Notes: a model not told the origin generated them from the letters alone. DNA of 51,071 bases from JAASSS01 sp021767745 (GCA_034189165.1 JAXHVN010000009.1:1-51071); one strand, 5' to 3'. Positions 24,452 through 33,633 are shown, counted from the first letter of the stretch. Numbers and translations are program-made.

Positions 24452-25197
24452 GCGAACTCACCGGCAAGACCGCCGTGATCACCGGCGCCTCCAGCGGCAT
24501 CGGCGCAGCCACGGCGCGCGCCCTCGCCAACGCGGGCGCCAACGTCGTGCTCGCTGCCCGTCGCGACGATCGCCTGCGGGAGCTCGAGGCGCAGATCGTG
24601 CGCGCTGGCGGCAATGCCGCCAGCGTGGCCACCGACGTCACGGACGATGCCGCTGTGCAGGCGCTGGTGGCAGCCGCACGCGAGCGCTTCGGCGGCATCG
24701 ACATTCTCGTCTGCAACGCGGGTATCATGCCGCTGTCGATGGTGGCTAACGTGCGCCTCGAGGAGTGGCAACGGGCCGTGGATGTGAACGTCAACGGCGT
24801 ATTCCGCAGCGTCGCCCATACGTTGCCGCACATGCTCTCCAGCGGTGGCGGCCACATCGTGGTCCTGTCCTCGGTCGCTGGCCGCAAGGTGTTCCCGGGC
24901 GGTGCGGTCTACTGCGCCACCAAGTACGCCGTGCGGGCTTTCGCCGAGGGCCTGCGCGCCGAGCTCTCGCCGGCGCACGGCATCCGCGTGACCGTGATCG
25001 AGCCGGGGGCGGTCGCCACCGAACTGCCGGCAGGCGTGGCGGACGAGGATGTCCAGCAGAGCGTGCGCCAGCTGTACGAGGAGCAGACGGTGCTGGAGGC
25101 CGAGGACATCGCTGCCGCCATCCGCTACGCCGTGACGCAGCCGGCGCATGTCAGCGTGAATGAAGTGCTGATCCGACCGACCGAGCAACCCCTATGA
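24448..25197 (+). CDS. Short-chain dehydrogenase/reductase
   Basis: A 249-residue classical SDR. It has the cofactor motif TGASSGIGAATA, NAG (CNAGIMPLS), the serine in VLSSVAGRK and the YCATK catalytic Tyr-Lys. An arginine pair after the second strand (LAARRDDRLREL) suggests NADPH preference. The sequence resembles the YdfG/serine-dehydrogenase-like 'clavaldehyde dehydrogenase' group, so the substrate could be a short hydroxy acid or aldehyde. It overlaps its neighbours by four bases on both sides, between the unknown protein and the first L,D-transpeptidase. Confidence 0.88.
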   Translation: MSELTGKTAVITGASSGIGAATARALANAGANVVLAARRDDRLRELEAQIVRAGGNAASVATDVTDDAAVQALVAAARERFGGIDILVCNAGIMPLSMVANVRLEEWQRAVDVNVNGVFRSVAHTLPHMLSSGGGHIVVLSSVAGRKVFPGGAVYCATKYAVRAFAEGLRAELSPAHGIRVTVIEPGAVATELPAGVADEDVQQSVRQLYEEQTVLEAEDIAAAIRYAVTQPAHVSVNEVLIRPTEQPL

Positions 25198-26849
25198 CGC
25201 CAACGCCGCGGCATGCCCGTCCGCCCTCTCCACGTGTCGTCTGGCTGTGGCTCTGCCTGCTCGCCCTGGGACCGGCCGATACGGCGCTGGCAGCCGGGAT
25301 CGATGCGCGCATCGCCGCCGAGCTGGCCGACGCCCGCCCCGGCGCCGTCGAGCTGGCGGGCGAACGGGTGCACATGCTGGATGCGCTGCGGCTGTTCTAC
25401 GCGGCCCGCGACCACGCGCCTGTCTGGGTCAGCGAGCGAGGTTATACCCCCGCGGGGCTGAATGTGCTCAAGGCGCTGGCCGCTGCCGACAGCGACGGGC
25501 TGCAGCCCCGCGACTATCACCTCGAGGCACTGGAAGCACTGGGGGCGCAGGGCTCACCCGATCCGGCGACGGTCGAACTGCTGCTGACCGACGGCTACTT
25601 CCTCTACGCGCGCCATCTGACCGAGGGTAAGGTCGATCCTGCCTCGCTGGCTGCCGCCTGGCAGCCACAGCGGCGCTACGTCGACGTGGTCGGCCTGCTG
25701 GAACGGGCGATCGAGGCGGACAGCATCGTTGAGAGCCTGCTGGCACAGCGGCCGCCACATGCCGCCTACGAGGCGTTGCGCCGGGCGCTGGCCGAGGCCC
25801 GGCAGGCGCCGCAACGCGAGGCCGGGCCGCCGATTCCGAGCGGGCCGACGCTGCGACCGGGCGCGGTGGACCCGCGGCTGCCCCGCATACGCGAGCGCGT
25901 GGCGCACCTGCAACACGAGGCGCCGCCGGTGGCTGCGGAGTCGACCCGCTACGATCCTGCGCTGGCGGCCAGTATCGAGGCGCTGCAGAGCGCGAACGGA
26001 CTGACGGCAGACGGCATCATCGGCCCCCGCACCCTGGCCATGCTGAATGCTGCCCCGGCAGACCGGATCGCTGCGCTGCGGGCCAACCTGGAGCGCTGGC
26101 GTTGGCTACCGCCGAGCCTCGGCGACCACTACATCCAGGTCAACATCGCGGCCGGCTCGCTACAGGTCGTGCGCGGCGGCGAGCTCATCATGCAGCAGGC
26201 CGTGGTGGTCGGCGCGGAAGAGAACCAGACACCGGCCTTCTCCCGCTCGATGGGCTATCTGGTGGTCAATCCCTACTGGAACGTACCGGCCAGCATCGCC
26301 CGCAACGAGATCCTGCCGGCGCTCAAACGCGATCCGGGCTATGCCGCCCGCAACCGCTACGAGATCCTGAGCGGGTGGGGCGAGAACGCCCGCGTGATCG
26401 ATCCCTACAGCGTCAACTGGCGCGCGATCGCGCCGGGGAGCTTCCCCTACCGCGTTCGCCAGCGCCCCGGGGGCAACAACGCGCTCGGTGAGCTGAAGTT
26501 CATGTTCCCGAATCCCTACAGCATCTACCTGCACGACACGCCGGCCAAGCAGCTGTTCGCACGCGGCCAGCGTACCTTTAGCCACGGCTGCATCCGGGTG
26601 GAGGATCCCAAGGGTCTGGCGCTGCACCTGCTCGACAACCAGGCCGGCTGGGATCAGCCACGGCTGCAGCGGGCGATCGACAGCGACCGCACGCAGTCGA
26701 TCAAGGTCACCCAGCCGGTGGCAGTCCACGTGCAGTACTGGACGGCAGGGCTCGATGCCGAGGGCACCCTGCGCTGGTGGCCAGACGTGTACGGGCGGGA
26801 TGCGCCGCTGGTGCGGGCGCTGGATGGGCCGGTGCGCCTGCCCGGCTAG
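25194..26849 (+). CDS. L,D-transpeptidase, YcbB/LdtD type (copy 1)
   Basis: A 551-residue periplasmic peptidoglycan enzyme forming 3-3 cross-links. Residues about 1-33 are a signal/anchor segment (VVWLWLCLLALGPADTALA). A helical scaffold follows, then a PG_binding_1 domain around 245-295 (IEALQSANGLTADGIIGPRTLAML), then a YkuD domain with NPYWNVPASIARNEILPALKRD and the catalytic motif FSHGCIRVEDP, in which Cys466 is the nucleophile. The start overlaps the SDR stop as ATGA. Its stop overlaps the convergent GAF-GGDEF-EAL stop at the sequence CTAG. The second copy lies 2 kb downstream. Confidence 0.92.
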   Translation: MTPTPRHARPPSPRVVWLWLCLLALGPADTALAAGIDARIAAELADARPGAVELAGERVHMLDALRLFYAARDHAPVWVSERGYTPAGLNVLKALAAADSDGLQPRDYHLEALEALGAQGSPDPATVELLLTDGYFLYARHLTEGKVDPASLAAAWQPQRRYVDVVGLLERAIEADSIVESLLAQRPPHAAYEALRRALAEARQAPQREAGPPIPSGPTLRPGAVDPRLPRIRERVAHLQHEAPPVAAESTRYDPALAASIEALQSANGLTADGIIGPRTLAMLNAAPADRIAALRANLERWRWLPPSLGDHYIQVNIAAGSLQVVRGGELIMQQAVVVGAEENQTPAFSRSMGYLVVNPYWNVPASIARNEILPALKRDPGYAARNRYEILSGWGENARVIDPYSVNWRAIAPGSFPYRVRQRPGGNNALGELKFMFPNPYSIYLHDTPAKQLFARGQRTFSHGCIRVEDPKGLALHLLDNQAGWDQPRLQRAIDSDRTQSIKVTQPVAVHVQYWTAGLDAEGTLRWWPDVYGRDAPLVRALDGPVRLPG

Positions 26850-28684
26850 CCTGCGGACACCTCGTCGCCACGCAGCCAGCGGCTGGCGAACTCGGCGGGC
26901 GGGCAGGGCCGCGCGAACAGGAAACCCTGCAGCTGATCGCAGCGCAGCCGGCACAGCACGTCACGCTGTGCCGGCTCTTCGACCCCTTCCGCCACCACTG
27001 ACAGCCCGAGATCGTGGGCGAGCGTGATGACGTTGCGCACCAGCGCGGCGTCCCTCGGCCGCTCCGCGATCCCACGGACCAGGCTGGCATCGAGCTTCAG
27101 CAGGTCCAGCGGCAGCTGCTGCAGGTAGGACAGCGACGAATAGCCGGTGCCGAAGTCATCCAGCGCGAGTTCCACCTGGCGCGCGCGCAGCGCCTGCATC
27201 ACGTGCGTTGCCCGCTCGGGCTCCTCGATGAAGGCACTCTCGGTAACCTCCAGGCCGAGCCAGCCGGGGTCGACGCCATGGCCCTCCAGCAGGCTCTGAA
27301 CCTGCCGGGGCAGTGCCAGGTCACGCAGCTGGTGGCTGGAGAGGTTCACCGCCAGGCGGACCGGCGTCAGCCCCGCGGCCTGCCATTCGGCCAGCTGGCG
27401 TAGCGTGCGCTCCAGTACGAAGCCGCCGAGCTGGTCGATCAGTCCGTGCTCCTCGGCCAGCGGCACGAATACGGCGGGGGAGACCGGTCCGAGCACCGGG
27501 GAGTGCCAACGGCACAGCACCTCGCCGCCGACCACCGCTCCGGTCGCCAGCGAGACCTTGGGCTGGATGGCCAGCTGCAGGGCGCCGGCGGCGAGATCCT
27601 CCCGCAGCCGCTGCAGCAGGTCGAAGCGCTCGGTAAACCGGGCGCGCACCTCCGGTGAATAGCGCCGCACCCGGGCATGATCGGCTGGAGCGATCGTGCG
27701 GCAGGTCTCCCAAGCCTTGCGCAACACTTCATCCGGTACCTGCTCATCCAGCGGGAAGACCGACACGCCCATGCGGGCACTGGCCTGGAAACGCTGCTCG
27801 CCTACCACGACCGGTGCATCGAACACCCGCAGCAGGTCGTCCAGCACCGATTCGATCTGCGTCGCGCTGGCCAGCGGTACCAACAGCGCGAACTCCGCCA
27901 GCTCCCAACGCGCCAGCAAGGTGCCTTCCGGCAGGGCGTTCTGCATCCGCCGGGCAATGCTGCGCAGCAGGGCGCGCGCAGCCTTCGGTCCGGCCCCCAG
28001 CGCCAGCTCCTCGTTGCGATCCACCTCCAGCCACACACACAGCTGCGGCGGCGTGCCGGGCTGGCCCAGCACGCTGATGGCGCGCTTGTAGAACCAGCGC
28101 CGGTTGGCGACACCGGTCACCGGATCGGCATAGGCGAAGTGGTGCACGTGACGCTGCAGATTCTGCATCTGCTCCTGCTGCGCCAGCAGGGTCTCGGTGA
28201 CCCGAGCGATGGTCAGCAGCTGCGAGCGCTGCAGTTCGGTCAACCGCCGCGGCTCGTGGGCGATCACGCAGAACGTGCCGACCGGGAGCCCGTTGACGCC
28301 CCGCAGCACCGCACCGGCGTAGAAGCGTATATGGGGTTCGCCGCGTACCAGGGGATTGCCGGCGAAACGCGGATCGGCGTGGGTATCCTCGACGAGCAGC
28401 AGCTCCCGCTCATGCAGCGCGTGGGCACAGATGCTGTGCGCCCGGGGGGTTTCCCGCGTGTTCAGCCCAACCACGGACTTGAACCACTGCCGTCGCGCGT
28501 CGACCAGCGAGATCAGGCAGATCGGCACATCCAGCCACTGGGCAACCAGCCGCGTGAGGCGATCGAAGCGTTCCTCGGGCGGCGTGTCGAGAATATCGAG
28601 CCGATACAGCTCGTTGAGGCGCTGCTCCTCGTCCAGCGTCGGCGGCGCGGCGGTCCAGCCCGGTTCAGCTGCAGGATCGTGCAT
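26846..28684 (-). CDS. GAF-GGDEF-EAL protein with degenerate GGDEF
   Basis: A 612-residue cytosolic signalling protein. Residues about 20-165 are a GAF sensor (ICLISLVDARRQWFKSVVGL). A GGDEF domain follows, but its active-site loop is WELAEFALL rather than GGDEF, so it should not make c-di-GMP. The EAL domain is better conserved: GGEVLCRW replaces EAL with EVL, and NLSSHQL, DDFGTGYSSL, KLDASLV and AEGVE are all present. It is therefore probably a phosphodiesterase that may be gated by GTP binding. The ATG at 28684 (MHDPAAEPG) gives the GAF domain a normal start; TACTAT at 28716-28721 is a plausible -10. It sits between two transpeptidase genes. Confidence 0.88.
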   Translation of the reverse strand: MHDPAAEPGWTAAPPTLDEEQRLNELYRLDILDTPPEERFDRLTRLVAQWLDVPICLISLVDARRQWFKSVVGLNTRETPRAHSICAHALHERELLLVEDTHADPRFAGNPLVRGEPHIRFYAGAVLRGVNGLPVGTFCVIAHEPRRLTELQRSQLLTIARVTETLLAQQEQMQNLQRHVHHFAYADPVTGVANRRWFYKRAISVLGQPGTPPQLCVWLEVDRNEELALGAGPKAARALLRSIARRMQNALPEGTLLARWELAEFALLVPLASATQIESVLDDLLRVFDAPVVVGEQRFQASARMGVSVFPLDEQVPDEVLRKAWETCRTIAPADHARVRRYSPEVRARFTERFDLLQRLREDLAAGALQLAIQPKVSLATGAVVGGEVLCRWHSPVLGPVSPAVFVPLAEEHGLIDQLGGFVLERTLRQLAEWQAAGLTPVRLAVNLSSHQLRDLALPRQVQSLLEGHGVDPGWLGLEVTESAFIEEPERATHVMQALRARQVELALDDFGTGYSSLSYLQQLPLDLLKLDASLVRGIAERPRDAALVRNVITLAHDLGLSVVAEGVEEPAQRDVLCRLRCDQLQGFLFARPCPPAEFASRWLRGDEVSAG

Positions 28685-28831
28685 GGCGTTGCTATCGGCT
28701 GCGAACCTGTGACTTATAGTAGATCGTCGGGTCCACGTCCCACCGGCCAGCCGATCACCCCCGCCGGGGGAACCGGCGCCGGGCCAGACTCGTCTTATAC
28801 TGCTCGCTTCCCGCTCCGAACGACGCGACAC

Positions 28832-30580
28832 ATGCCCCACCCCACGGCGATATCTCTACCCGGCCGGCGCCGACGCCTGCTCACCCTGACGCTGTCCGTC
28901 CTGGCCACGCTGTGGGTGTTGCCGGCCGCCGCTGCCGAGATCGACGACACGCTGGCGCGCGAGTTACCGACGCAGCGTTGGCAGGTGCAGTCGGCCTGGC
29001 CCGAGGCCGCGAAGCGGATCAAGCGCTTCTATGCCCGCCGTGATCACCGGCCACTGTGGCTGACCGGCTCCGGCCTGACGCGCCGTGGCGCCGAACTGGT
29101 CGCGGCCCTGGACGCCGCGCCCTCGCATGGCCTGGATCTGGACGATTACCACGCCTCGCAGATCAATCGCCTGCTGGCGACCCTGCGCGAACGGCTGGCA
29201 AGCGGCGGCGATCTCGCAGAGCCTGCCAGCGAGCTGGAGCTGACGCTCACCGACGCCTACCTCACCTTCGCGCTGCACCTCGGACGCGGCCGACTGCCGC
29301 CGGCGATGCTCGACGCCGCCGATCAGGCCCACATCGAGCCGCCGCCGGTCGATCTGGGCCAGGTGCTCACGGCTGCGGCAAATCGCTCGCCCGGCGCTGC
29401 GCTGGCGGAGCTGGTACCGACCAGCCGCGAATACGTCGCTCTGCGCCAGGCCCACGAGCACTACCGCCAGCTGGCCCTGCAGGAGGCGCCCGCCACGGTA
29501 CCGGCGGAGCCCGTGCTGCGACCGGGCGACAGCCATCCGGCAGTACGCCGCCTGCGGGCACGGCTGCGCTACTGGGGCGACCTGTCGGCCGCGGCCGACA
29601 CCGACACGAGCACCTACGATGTCGCGCTGCAGCAGGCAGTGGAACAGTTCCAGACCCGCCATGGGCTGGTGGCCGACGGCATCATCGGCGGCGGCACCCG
29701 GGCAGCGCTCAATCGCGATGCCGCGAGCTATGCCCAGCGCATCGCGGTGAACCTGGAGCGCTGGCGCTGGCTGCCCCGGCAGTTCGGTGAGCGCTACATC
29801 CAGGTGAACGTGCCGGACTTCCGCATGCAGCTGATCGATCAGGGCAAGGTCATCCTGACCCAGCGGGTCGTGGTCGGTCGTGAATTCCGCCCCACACCGC
29901 TGTACACCGGCTCGATGACCTACATGGTGGCCAACCCCTACTGGAACGTGCCGCACGTCATCGCCGCCGAGGACATGCTGCCGAAGATCCAGCGGAACCT
30001 CGACTACCTGCGCTCACGCAACATCGTTGCCTTCCGCAAGCGACCGGATGGCTCGTTGGTGCCGGTGCCGATCGAGCAGGTGCCCTGGCAGTCGCTCAGC
30101 GCCGACAACTTCCCCTACGTGCTCAAGCAGGCGCCGGGGCCGGACAACGCCCTCGGCCAGATGAAGTTCATGTTCAGCAATCCGTACGATGTCTACCTGC
30201 ATGCGACGCCGGCGAATCAGCTGTTCGACTACGACAAGCGTGCGTTCAGCTCCGGTTGCATCCGGCTGGAGGCACCGCGGGATCTGGCCGACTATCTGCT
30301 GAAGGACCAGCCCCGCTGGGCCGAGGGTGGCTTCCAGCAGCTGCTGGATTCGCGTGAGAATCGCACCGTGCTGCTGCGCGACCCACTGCCGGTCTATCTC
30401 GTCTACTGGACGGCCTGGGTCGACGAGGAGTCACGCGTGCACTTCCGGCCCGACGTCTACGCGCGCGACGAGGTGATGCTGACCGCGCTGGAGCGGGTAC
30501 GCGACGATCGCCGGCGCAGCCACCGGTTGGCCGCTGCCATGACGACCCCTGACCCGACGGCACAGGCGAGCGCACGATGA
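28832..30580 (+). CDS. L,D-transpeptidase, YcbB/LdtD type (copy 2)
   Basis: A 582-residue paralog of copy 1 with the same order: signal peptide (LLTLTLSVLATLWVLPAAAA), scaffold domain, PG_binding_1 domain around 250-300 (AVEQFQTRHGLVADGIIGGGTRAAL), and YkuD domain with NPYWNVPHVIAAEDMLPKI. The catalytic motif is FSSGCIRLEAP with Cys476; the residue before glycine is serine instead of the histidine in copy 1. Both retain arginine two residues after cysteine. TATACT at 28796-28801 could be its -10. An open frame extends far upstream but only as antisense to the EAL gene. The stop overlaps the HIT gene as ATGA. Confidence 0.93.
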   Translation: MPHPTAISLPGRRRRLLTLTLSVLATLWVLPAAAAEIDDTLARELPTQRWQVQSAWPEAAKRIKRFYARRDHRPLWLTGSGLTRRGAELVAALDAAPSHGLDLDDYHASQINRLLATLRERLASGGDLAEPASELELTLTDAYLTFALHLGRGRLPPAMLDAADQAHIEPPPVDLGQVLTAAANRSPGAALAELVPTSREYVALRQAHEHYRQLALQEAPATVPAEPVLRPGDSHPAVRRLRARLRYWGDLSAAADTDTSTYDVALQQAVEQFQTRHGLVADGIIGGGTRAALNRDAASYAQRIAVNLERWRWLPRQFGERYIQVNVPDFRMQLIDQGKVILTQRVVVGREFRPTPLYTGSMTYMVANPYWNVPHVIAAEDMLPKIQRNLDYLRSRNIVAFRKRPDGSLVPVPIEQVPWQSLSADNFPYVLKQAPGPDNALGQMKFMFSNPYDVYLHATPANQLFDYDKRAFSSGCIRLEAPRDLADYLLKDQPRWAEGGFQQLLDSRENRTVLLRDPLPVYLVYWTAWVDEESRVHFRPDVYARDEVMLTALERVRDDRRRSHRLAAAMTTPDPTAQASAR

Positions 30581-30921
30581 GCGAGGACACCCTGTTTCAC
30601 AAGATCATCCGGCGGGAACTGCCGGCGGATGTGGTCTACGAGGATGACGACTGCATCGCCATCCGCGACATCAATCCGCAGGCACCGGTGCATCTGCTGC
30701 TGATCCCCAAGACCACGCTGCCAAGGCTCGCTGATGCGGAACCGGCACATGCCGAGATGCTCGGCCGCCTGCTGGTAAAGGCCGGCGAGGTGGCGCGTGC
30801 CGCCGGGATCGGCGATGCCTTCCGCCTGGTGGTCAACAACGGTGCCGGCGCCTGCCAGACCGTGTTCCAGCTGCACCTGCACATCCTCGGCGGACGCCCG
30901 CTGAGCTGGCCCCCCGGCTGA
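30577..30921 (+). CDS. HIT-family nucleotide-binding protein (HinT-like)
   Basis: A 114-residue histidine-triad protein, similar in length to HinT (119 in E. coli). It begins LFHKIIRRELPADVVYEDDD, typical of the family. The catalytic site reads CQTVFQLHLHILGG; compared with the GQSVYHIHLHVLGG pattern the first histidine is replaced by glutamine and the preceding glycine by cysteine, while the central nucleophilic histidine and the third remain. HinT proteins hydrolyse purine phosphoramidates. The start overlaps the transpeptidase stop as ATGA, an unusual partnership for a cytosolic enzyme. Confidence 0.9.
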   Translation: MSEDTLFHKIIRRELPADVVYEDDDCIAIRDINPQAPVHLLLIPKTTLPRLADAEPAHAEMLGRLLVKAGEVARAAGIGDAFRLVVNNGAGACQTVFQLHLHILGGRPLSWPPG

Positions 30922-30931
30922 AGCCACGCGA

Positions 30932-30959
30932 GGCGGGGCGCGGCCGGGCAGGCCCCGCC
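30932..30959. terminator. GC-rich hairpin between convergent genes
   Basis: An 8-bp perfect stem (30932-30939 with 30952-30959) lies between the HIT stop and the prpD stop. It has no poly-T tail on either strand, so it would be a weak or Rho-assisted bidirectional terminator rather than a strict intrinsic one. Confidence 0.35.
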
Positions 30960-30976
30960 CCGGTGTGCCGGGCGCG

Positions 30977-32425
30977 CTAGAGCGTCAGCAGGTCCATGAA
31001 CTCGTTGACCGGCATCTTCTCCAGCGGCTTCTGCTTGTCCAGCACCGCGCGAATGGTGCTGGCCTGCTTGCCGGCGAAGCGCGTGGCGAGGTTGCGCTCG
31101 AACTTGGCCTCCAGCAGCGGCAGACCCTCCTTGCGCCGGCGCCGATGGCCGATCGGATACTCCACGATCTCGTTCTCGGTCTGCGAGCCGTCCCTGAAGA
31201 ACACCTGCACCGCATTGCCGATCGAGCGCTTGTCCGGGTCGAGATAGTCGCGGCTGAACTGCCGGTTCTCCACCACTTCCATCTTCGCCCGCAGCGCGTC
31301 GATCCGCGGATCGGCCGCCACCTCGTCCTCGTAGTGATCGGCGGTCAGCGTGCCATGGATCAACGGCACCGCCACCATGTACTGGATGCAGTGGTCGCGA
31401 TCAGCCGGGTTGTCCAACGGCCCGGTCTTGTCGATGATCCGCACGCCCGCCTCCTGCGTCTGGATGACGATGCGCTCGATCTCCTCCAGCCGGTTCACCA
31501 CCTGCGGATGCAGCGTCACCGCCGCCTCCACCGCCGTCTGGGCGTGGAATTCGGCGGGGAAGGAAATCTTGAACAGCACGTTCTCCATCACGTAACTGCC
31601 AAAGGGCTGCTTGTACTTCAGCTTCTTGCCGTCGAACAGCACATCCTGGAAGCCCCAGGTCTTCGCCGTCAGCGCCGAGGGGTAGCCCATCTCGCCGGTG
31701 GCCGCGATCAGCGCCAGGCGCACGCCGCGACTGGTGGCATCGCCCGCCGCCCAGCTCTTGCGCGAACCGGTGTTCGGCGCATGGCGATAGGTGCGCAGCG
31801 CCGAGCCGTCGAGCCAGGCGTGGGAGACCGCGTTGATCACCTCCTCGCGCGAGAGCCCAAGCAGCTGCGCCGCCACCGCCGTGGTCGCGATGCGCACCAG
31901 CATCACATGGTCGAGGCCGACGCGGTTGAAGCTGTTCTCCAGCGCGGTCACGCCTTGGATCTCGTGCGCCTTGACCATGGCGGCGAGCACATCGCCCATG
32001 GTCAGCGGCTTGCGGCCGCTGGCGACGTTGCGACGGCTGAGATAGTCGGCCAGCGCCAGAATGCCGCCGAGGTTGTCCGAGGGATGGCCCCACTCGGCCG
32101 CAAGCCAGGTGTCGTTGTAGTCGAGCCAGCGGATCATCGCGCCGATGTTGAACGCCGCCTGCACCGGGTCCAGCTCGTAGGCAGTGCCCGGGACGCGTGC
32201 GCCGCCCGGCAACACCGCGCCCGGCACCGTGGGGCCGAGCAGCTTGGTGCAGGCCGGATAGGACAGCGCCAGCAGGCCGCAGCCCAGCGTGTCCATCAGG
32301 CAGTAGCGCGCCGTCTTCATCGCCTCCTTGCTGGCGGTGACGTCGTAATCCAGGACGTAGTCGGCGATGTCGACGAGAATCTTGTCCGGCTTCGGGCGCC
32401 GGGCCGAGCGGATGTCACCCGCCAT
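30977..32425 (-). CDS. prpD: 2-methylcitrate dehydratase PrpD
   Basis: A 482-residue MmgE/PrpD-family enzyme, matching E. coli PrpD (483). It dehydrates 2-methylcitrate to methylaconitate in the methylcitrate cycle. Typical segments are MIRWLDYNDTWLAAEWGHPSDNLG and HAWLDGSALRTYRHAPNTGSRKSWAAGDA. The ATG at 32425 has AGGAGA at suitable spacing, and the longer frame upstream is excluded. It follows prpC after 49 bases that contain a strong hairpin. Unlike many acnD-containing loci, no methylisocitrate-specific aconitase is present here. Confidence 0.95.
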   Translation of the reverse strand: MAGDIRSARRPKPDKILVDIADYVLDYDVTASKEAMKTARYCLMDTLGCGLLALSYPACTKLLGPTVPGAVLPGGARVPGTAYELDPVQAAFNIGAMIRWLDYNDTWLAAEWGHPSDNLGGILALADYLSRRNVASGRKPLTMGDVLAAMVKAHEIQGVTALENSFNRVGLDHVMLVRIATTAVAAQLLGLSREEVINAVSHAWLDGSALRTYRHAPNTGSRKSWAAGDATSRGVRLALIAATGEMGYPSALTAKTWGFQDVLFDGKKLKYKQPFGSYVMENVLFKISFPAEFHAQTAVEAAVTLHPQVVNRLEEIERIVIQTQEAGVRIIDKTGPLDNPADRDHCIQYMVAVPLIHGTLTADHYEDEVAADPRIDALRAKMEVVENRQFSRDYLDPDKRSIGNAVQVFFRDGSQTENEIVEYPIGHRRRRKEGLPLLEAKFERNLATRFAGKQASTIRAVLDKQKPLEKMPVNEFMDLLTL

Positions 32426-32449
32426 GAATATCTCCTTGTGCAGTAGAAC

Positions 32450-32468
32450 CGCCGGCCCTCGGCCGGCG
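32450..32468 (-). other. Intercistronic hairpin between prpC and prpD
   Basis: An 8-bp perfect stem (32450-32457 with 32461-32468) with loop GAG on the minus strand lies in the 49-base spacer. There is no poly-T tail. It could protect the prpC message or adjust the prpC/prpD ratio; that is inference from position. Confidence 0.4.
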
Positions 32469-32474
32469 CTGGAA

Positions 32475-33596
32475 CTAGCGGTCCGCCAGCGGCACGAACT
32501 CGCGCAACTCGGGGCCGGTGTAGTCGGCGCTGGGCCGGATGATGCGGTTGTTGGCGCGCTGCTCGAAGACATGGGCGCACCAGCCGGTCACGCGCGACAT
32601 GACGAAGATCGGCGTGAACAGCTCGGTGGGGATGCCCATGAAGTGATAGGCCGAGGCGTGGAAGAAGTCCGCGTTCGGGAACAGTTTCTTCTCGTCCCAC
32701 ATCAGCTGTTCGACCCGCTCGGAGACGGCGTACAGGCGGGTGTCGCCCCCCTGCTCGGCCAGCTGCCTCGACCAGTCCTTGATGATGGCATTGCGCGGGT
32801 CGCTGGTGCGGTAGATCGCATGGCCGAAGCCCATGATCTTCTCCTTGCGCGCCAGCATCTGCCGGATGGCCTGCTCGGCCTGCGCCGGCGTCTGCCACTG
32901 TTCGAGCATCGCCATGGCAGCCTCGTTGGCGCCGCCGTGCAACGGTCCACGCAGTGAGCCGATGGCACCGGTGACGCAGGAATGCAGGTCCGAGAGCGTC
33001 GAGGCGCAGACCCGGGCGGTGAAGGTCGAGGCGTTGAATTCGTGCTCGGCGTAGAGGATCAGCGAGGCATGCATGACCTTCACGTGCAGCTCGCTCGGCG
33101 TCTCGCCGTGTAGCAGCTGCAGGAAGTGCCCGCCGAGCGAGTCGGCGTCCGAGTCGGTCTCGATCCGCACGCCCTCATGGCTGTAGCGGTACCAGTAGGT
33201 AATGATCCCCGGCAGCGCGGCGAGCAGCCGATCGGCCGCCTCGTGCTGTTCCTCGAAGCTCTGCTCGGTCTCCAGGTTGCCGAGCACCGAGCAGCCGGTG
33301 CGCATCACGTCCATCGGATGGGCGTCCGCGGGAATGCGCTCGAGCACCTCGCGCAGCGCCGCCGGCAGCTGCCGGCGCTCGGCCAGTCTGGCCTTGTAGC
33401 GGGTCAGTGTGTCCGCATCGGGCAGCTCGCCGTAGAGCAGCAGATAGGCCACCTCCTCGAACTGGGCCTGCTCGGCCAGCGCATGGATGTCGTAGCCACG
33501 ATAGGTCAAACCGGTGCCGGCCTTGCCGACCGTGCAGATCGCCGTCTCGCCCGCGGTGATGCCGCGCAGGCCGGCAGCGGGATTCTTCTCCGCCAT
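32475..33596 (-). CDS. prpC: 2-methylcitrate synthase PrpC
   Basis: A 373-residue citrate-synthase-family enzyme condensing propionyl-CoA with oxaloacetate. Active-site regions are GPLHGGANEAAM, GFGHAIYRTSDPR and NADFFHASAYHFMGIP. The start MAEKNPAAGLRGITAGETAI at 33596 has GGGAGA upstream. The TYRGYDIHALAEQAQFEEVAYLLLYG segment distinguishes the short (PrpC-type) from the long citrate synthases. It follows prpB by 37 bases. Identity as PrpC rests on its neighbours prpB and prpD. Confidence 0.95.
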   Translation of the reverse strand: MAEKNPAAGLRGITAGETAICTVGKAGTGLTYRGYDIHALAEQAQFEEVAYLLLYGELPDADTLTRYKARLAERRQLPAALREVLERIPADAHPMDVMRTGCSVLGNLETEQSFEEQHEAADRLLAALPGIITYWYRYSHEGVRIETDSDADSLGGHFLQLLHGETPSELHVKVMHASLILYAEHEFNASTFTARVCASTLSDLHSCVTGAIGSLRGPLHGGANEAAMAMLEQWQTPAQAEQAIRQMLARKEKIMGFGHAIYRTSDPRNAIIKDWSRQLAEQGGDTRLYAVSERVEQLMWDEKKLFPNADFFHASAYHFMGIPTELFTPIFVMSRVTGWCAHVFEQRANNRIIRPSADYTGPELREFVPLADR

Positions 33597-33633
33597 CCGT
33601 TCTCTCCCTGTCGATGTGTCGTTGAATTGCGGT

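Noticed and set aside
27677..28831. Upstream extension of the second L,D-transpeptidase
   Set aside because: It is only antisense to the GAF-GGDEF-EAL gene; the signal peptide begins at the ATG at 28832.
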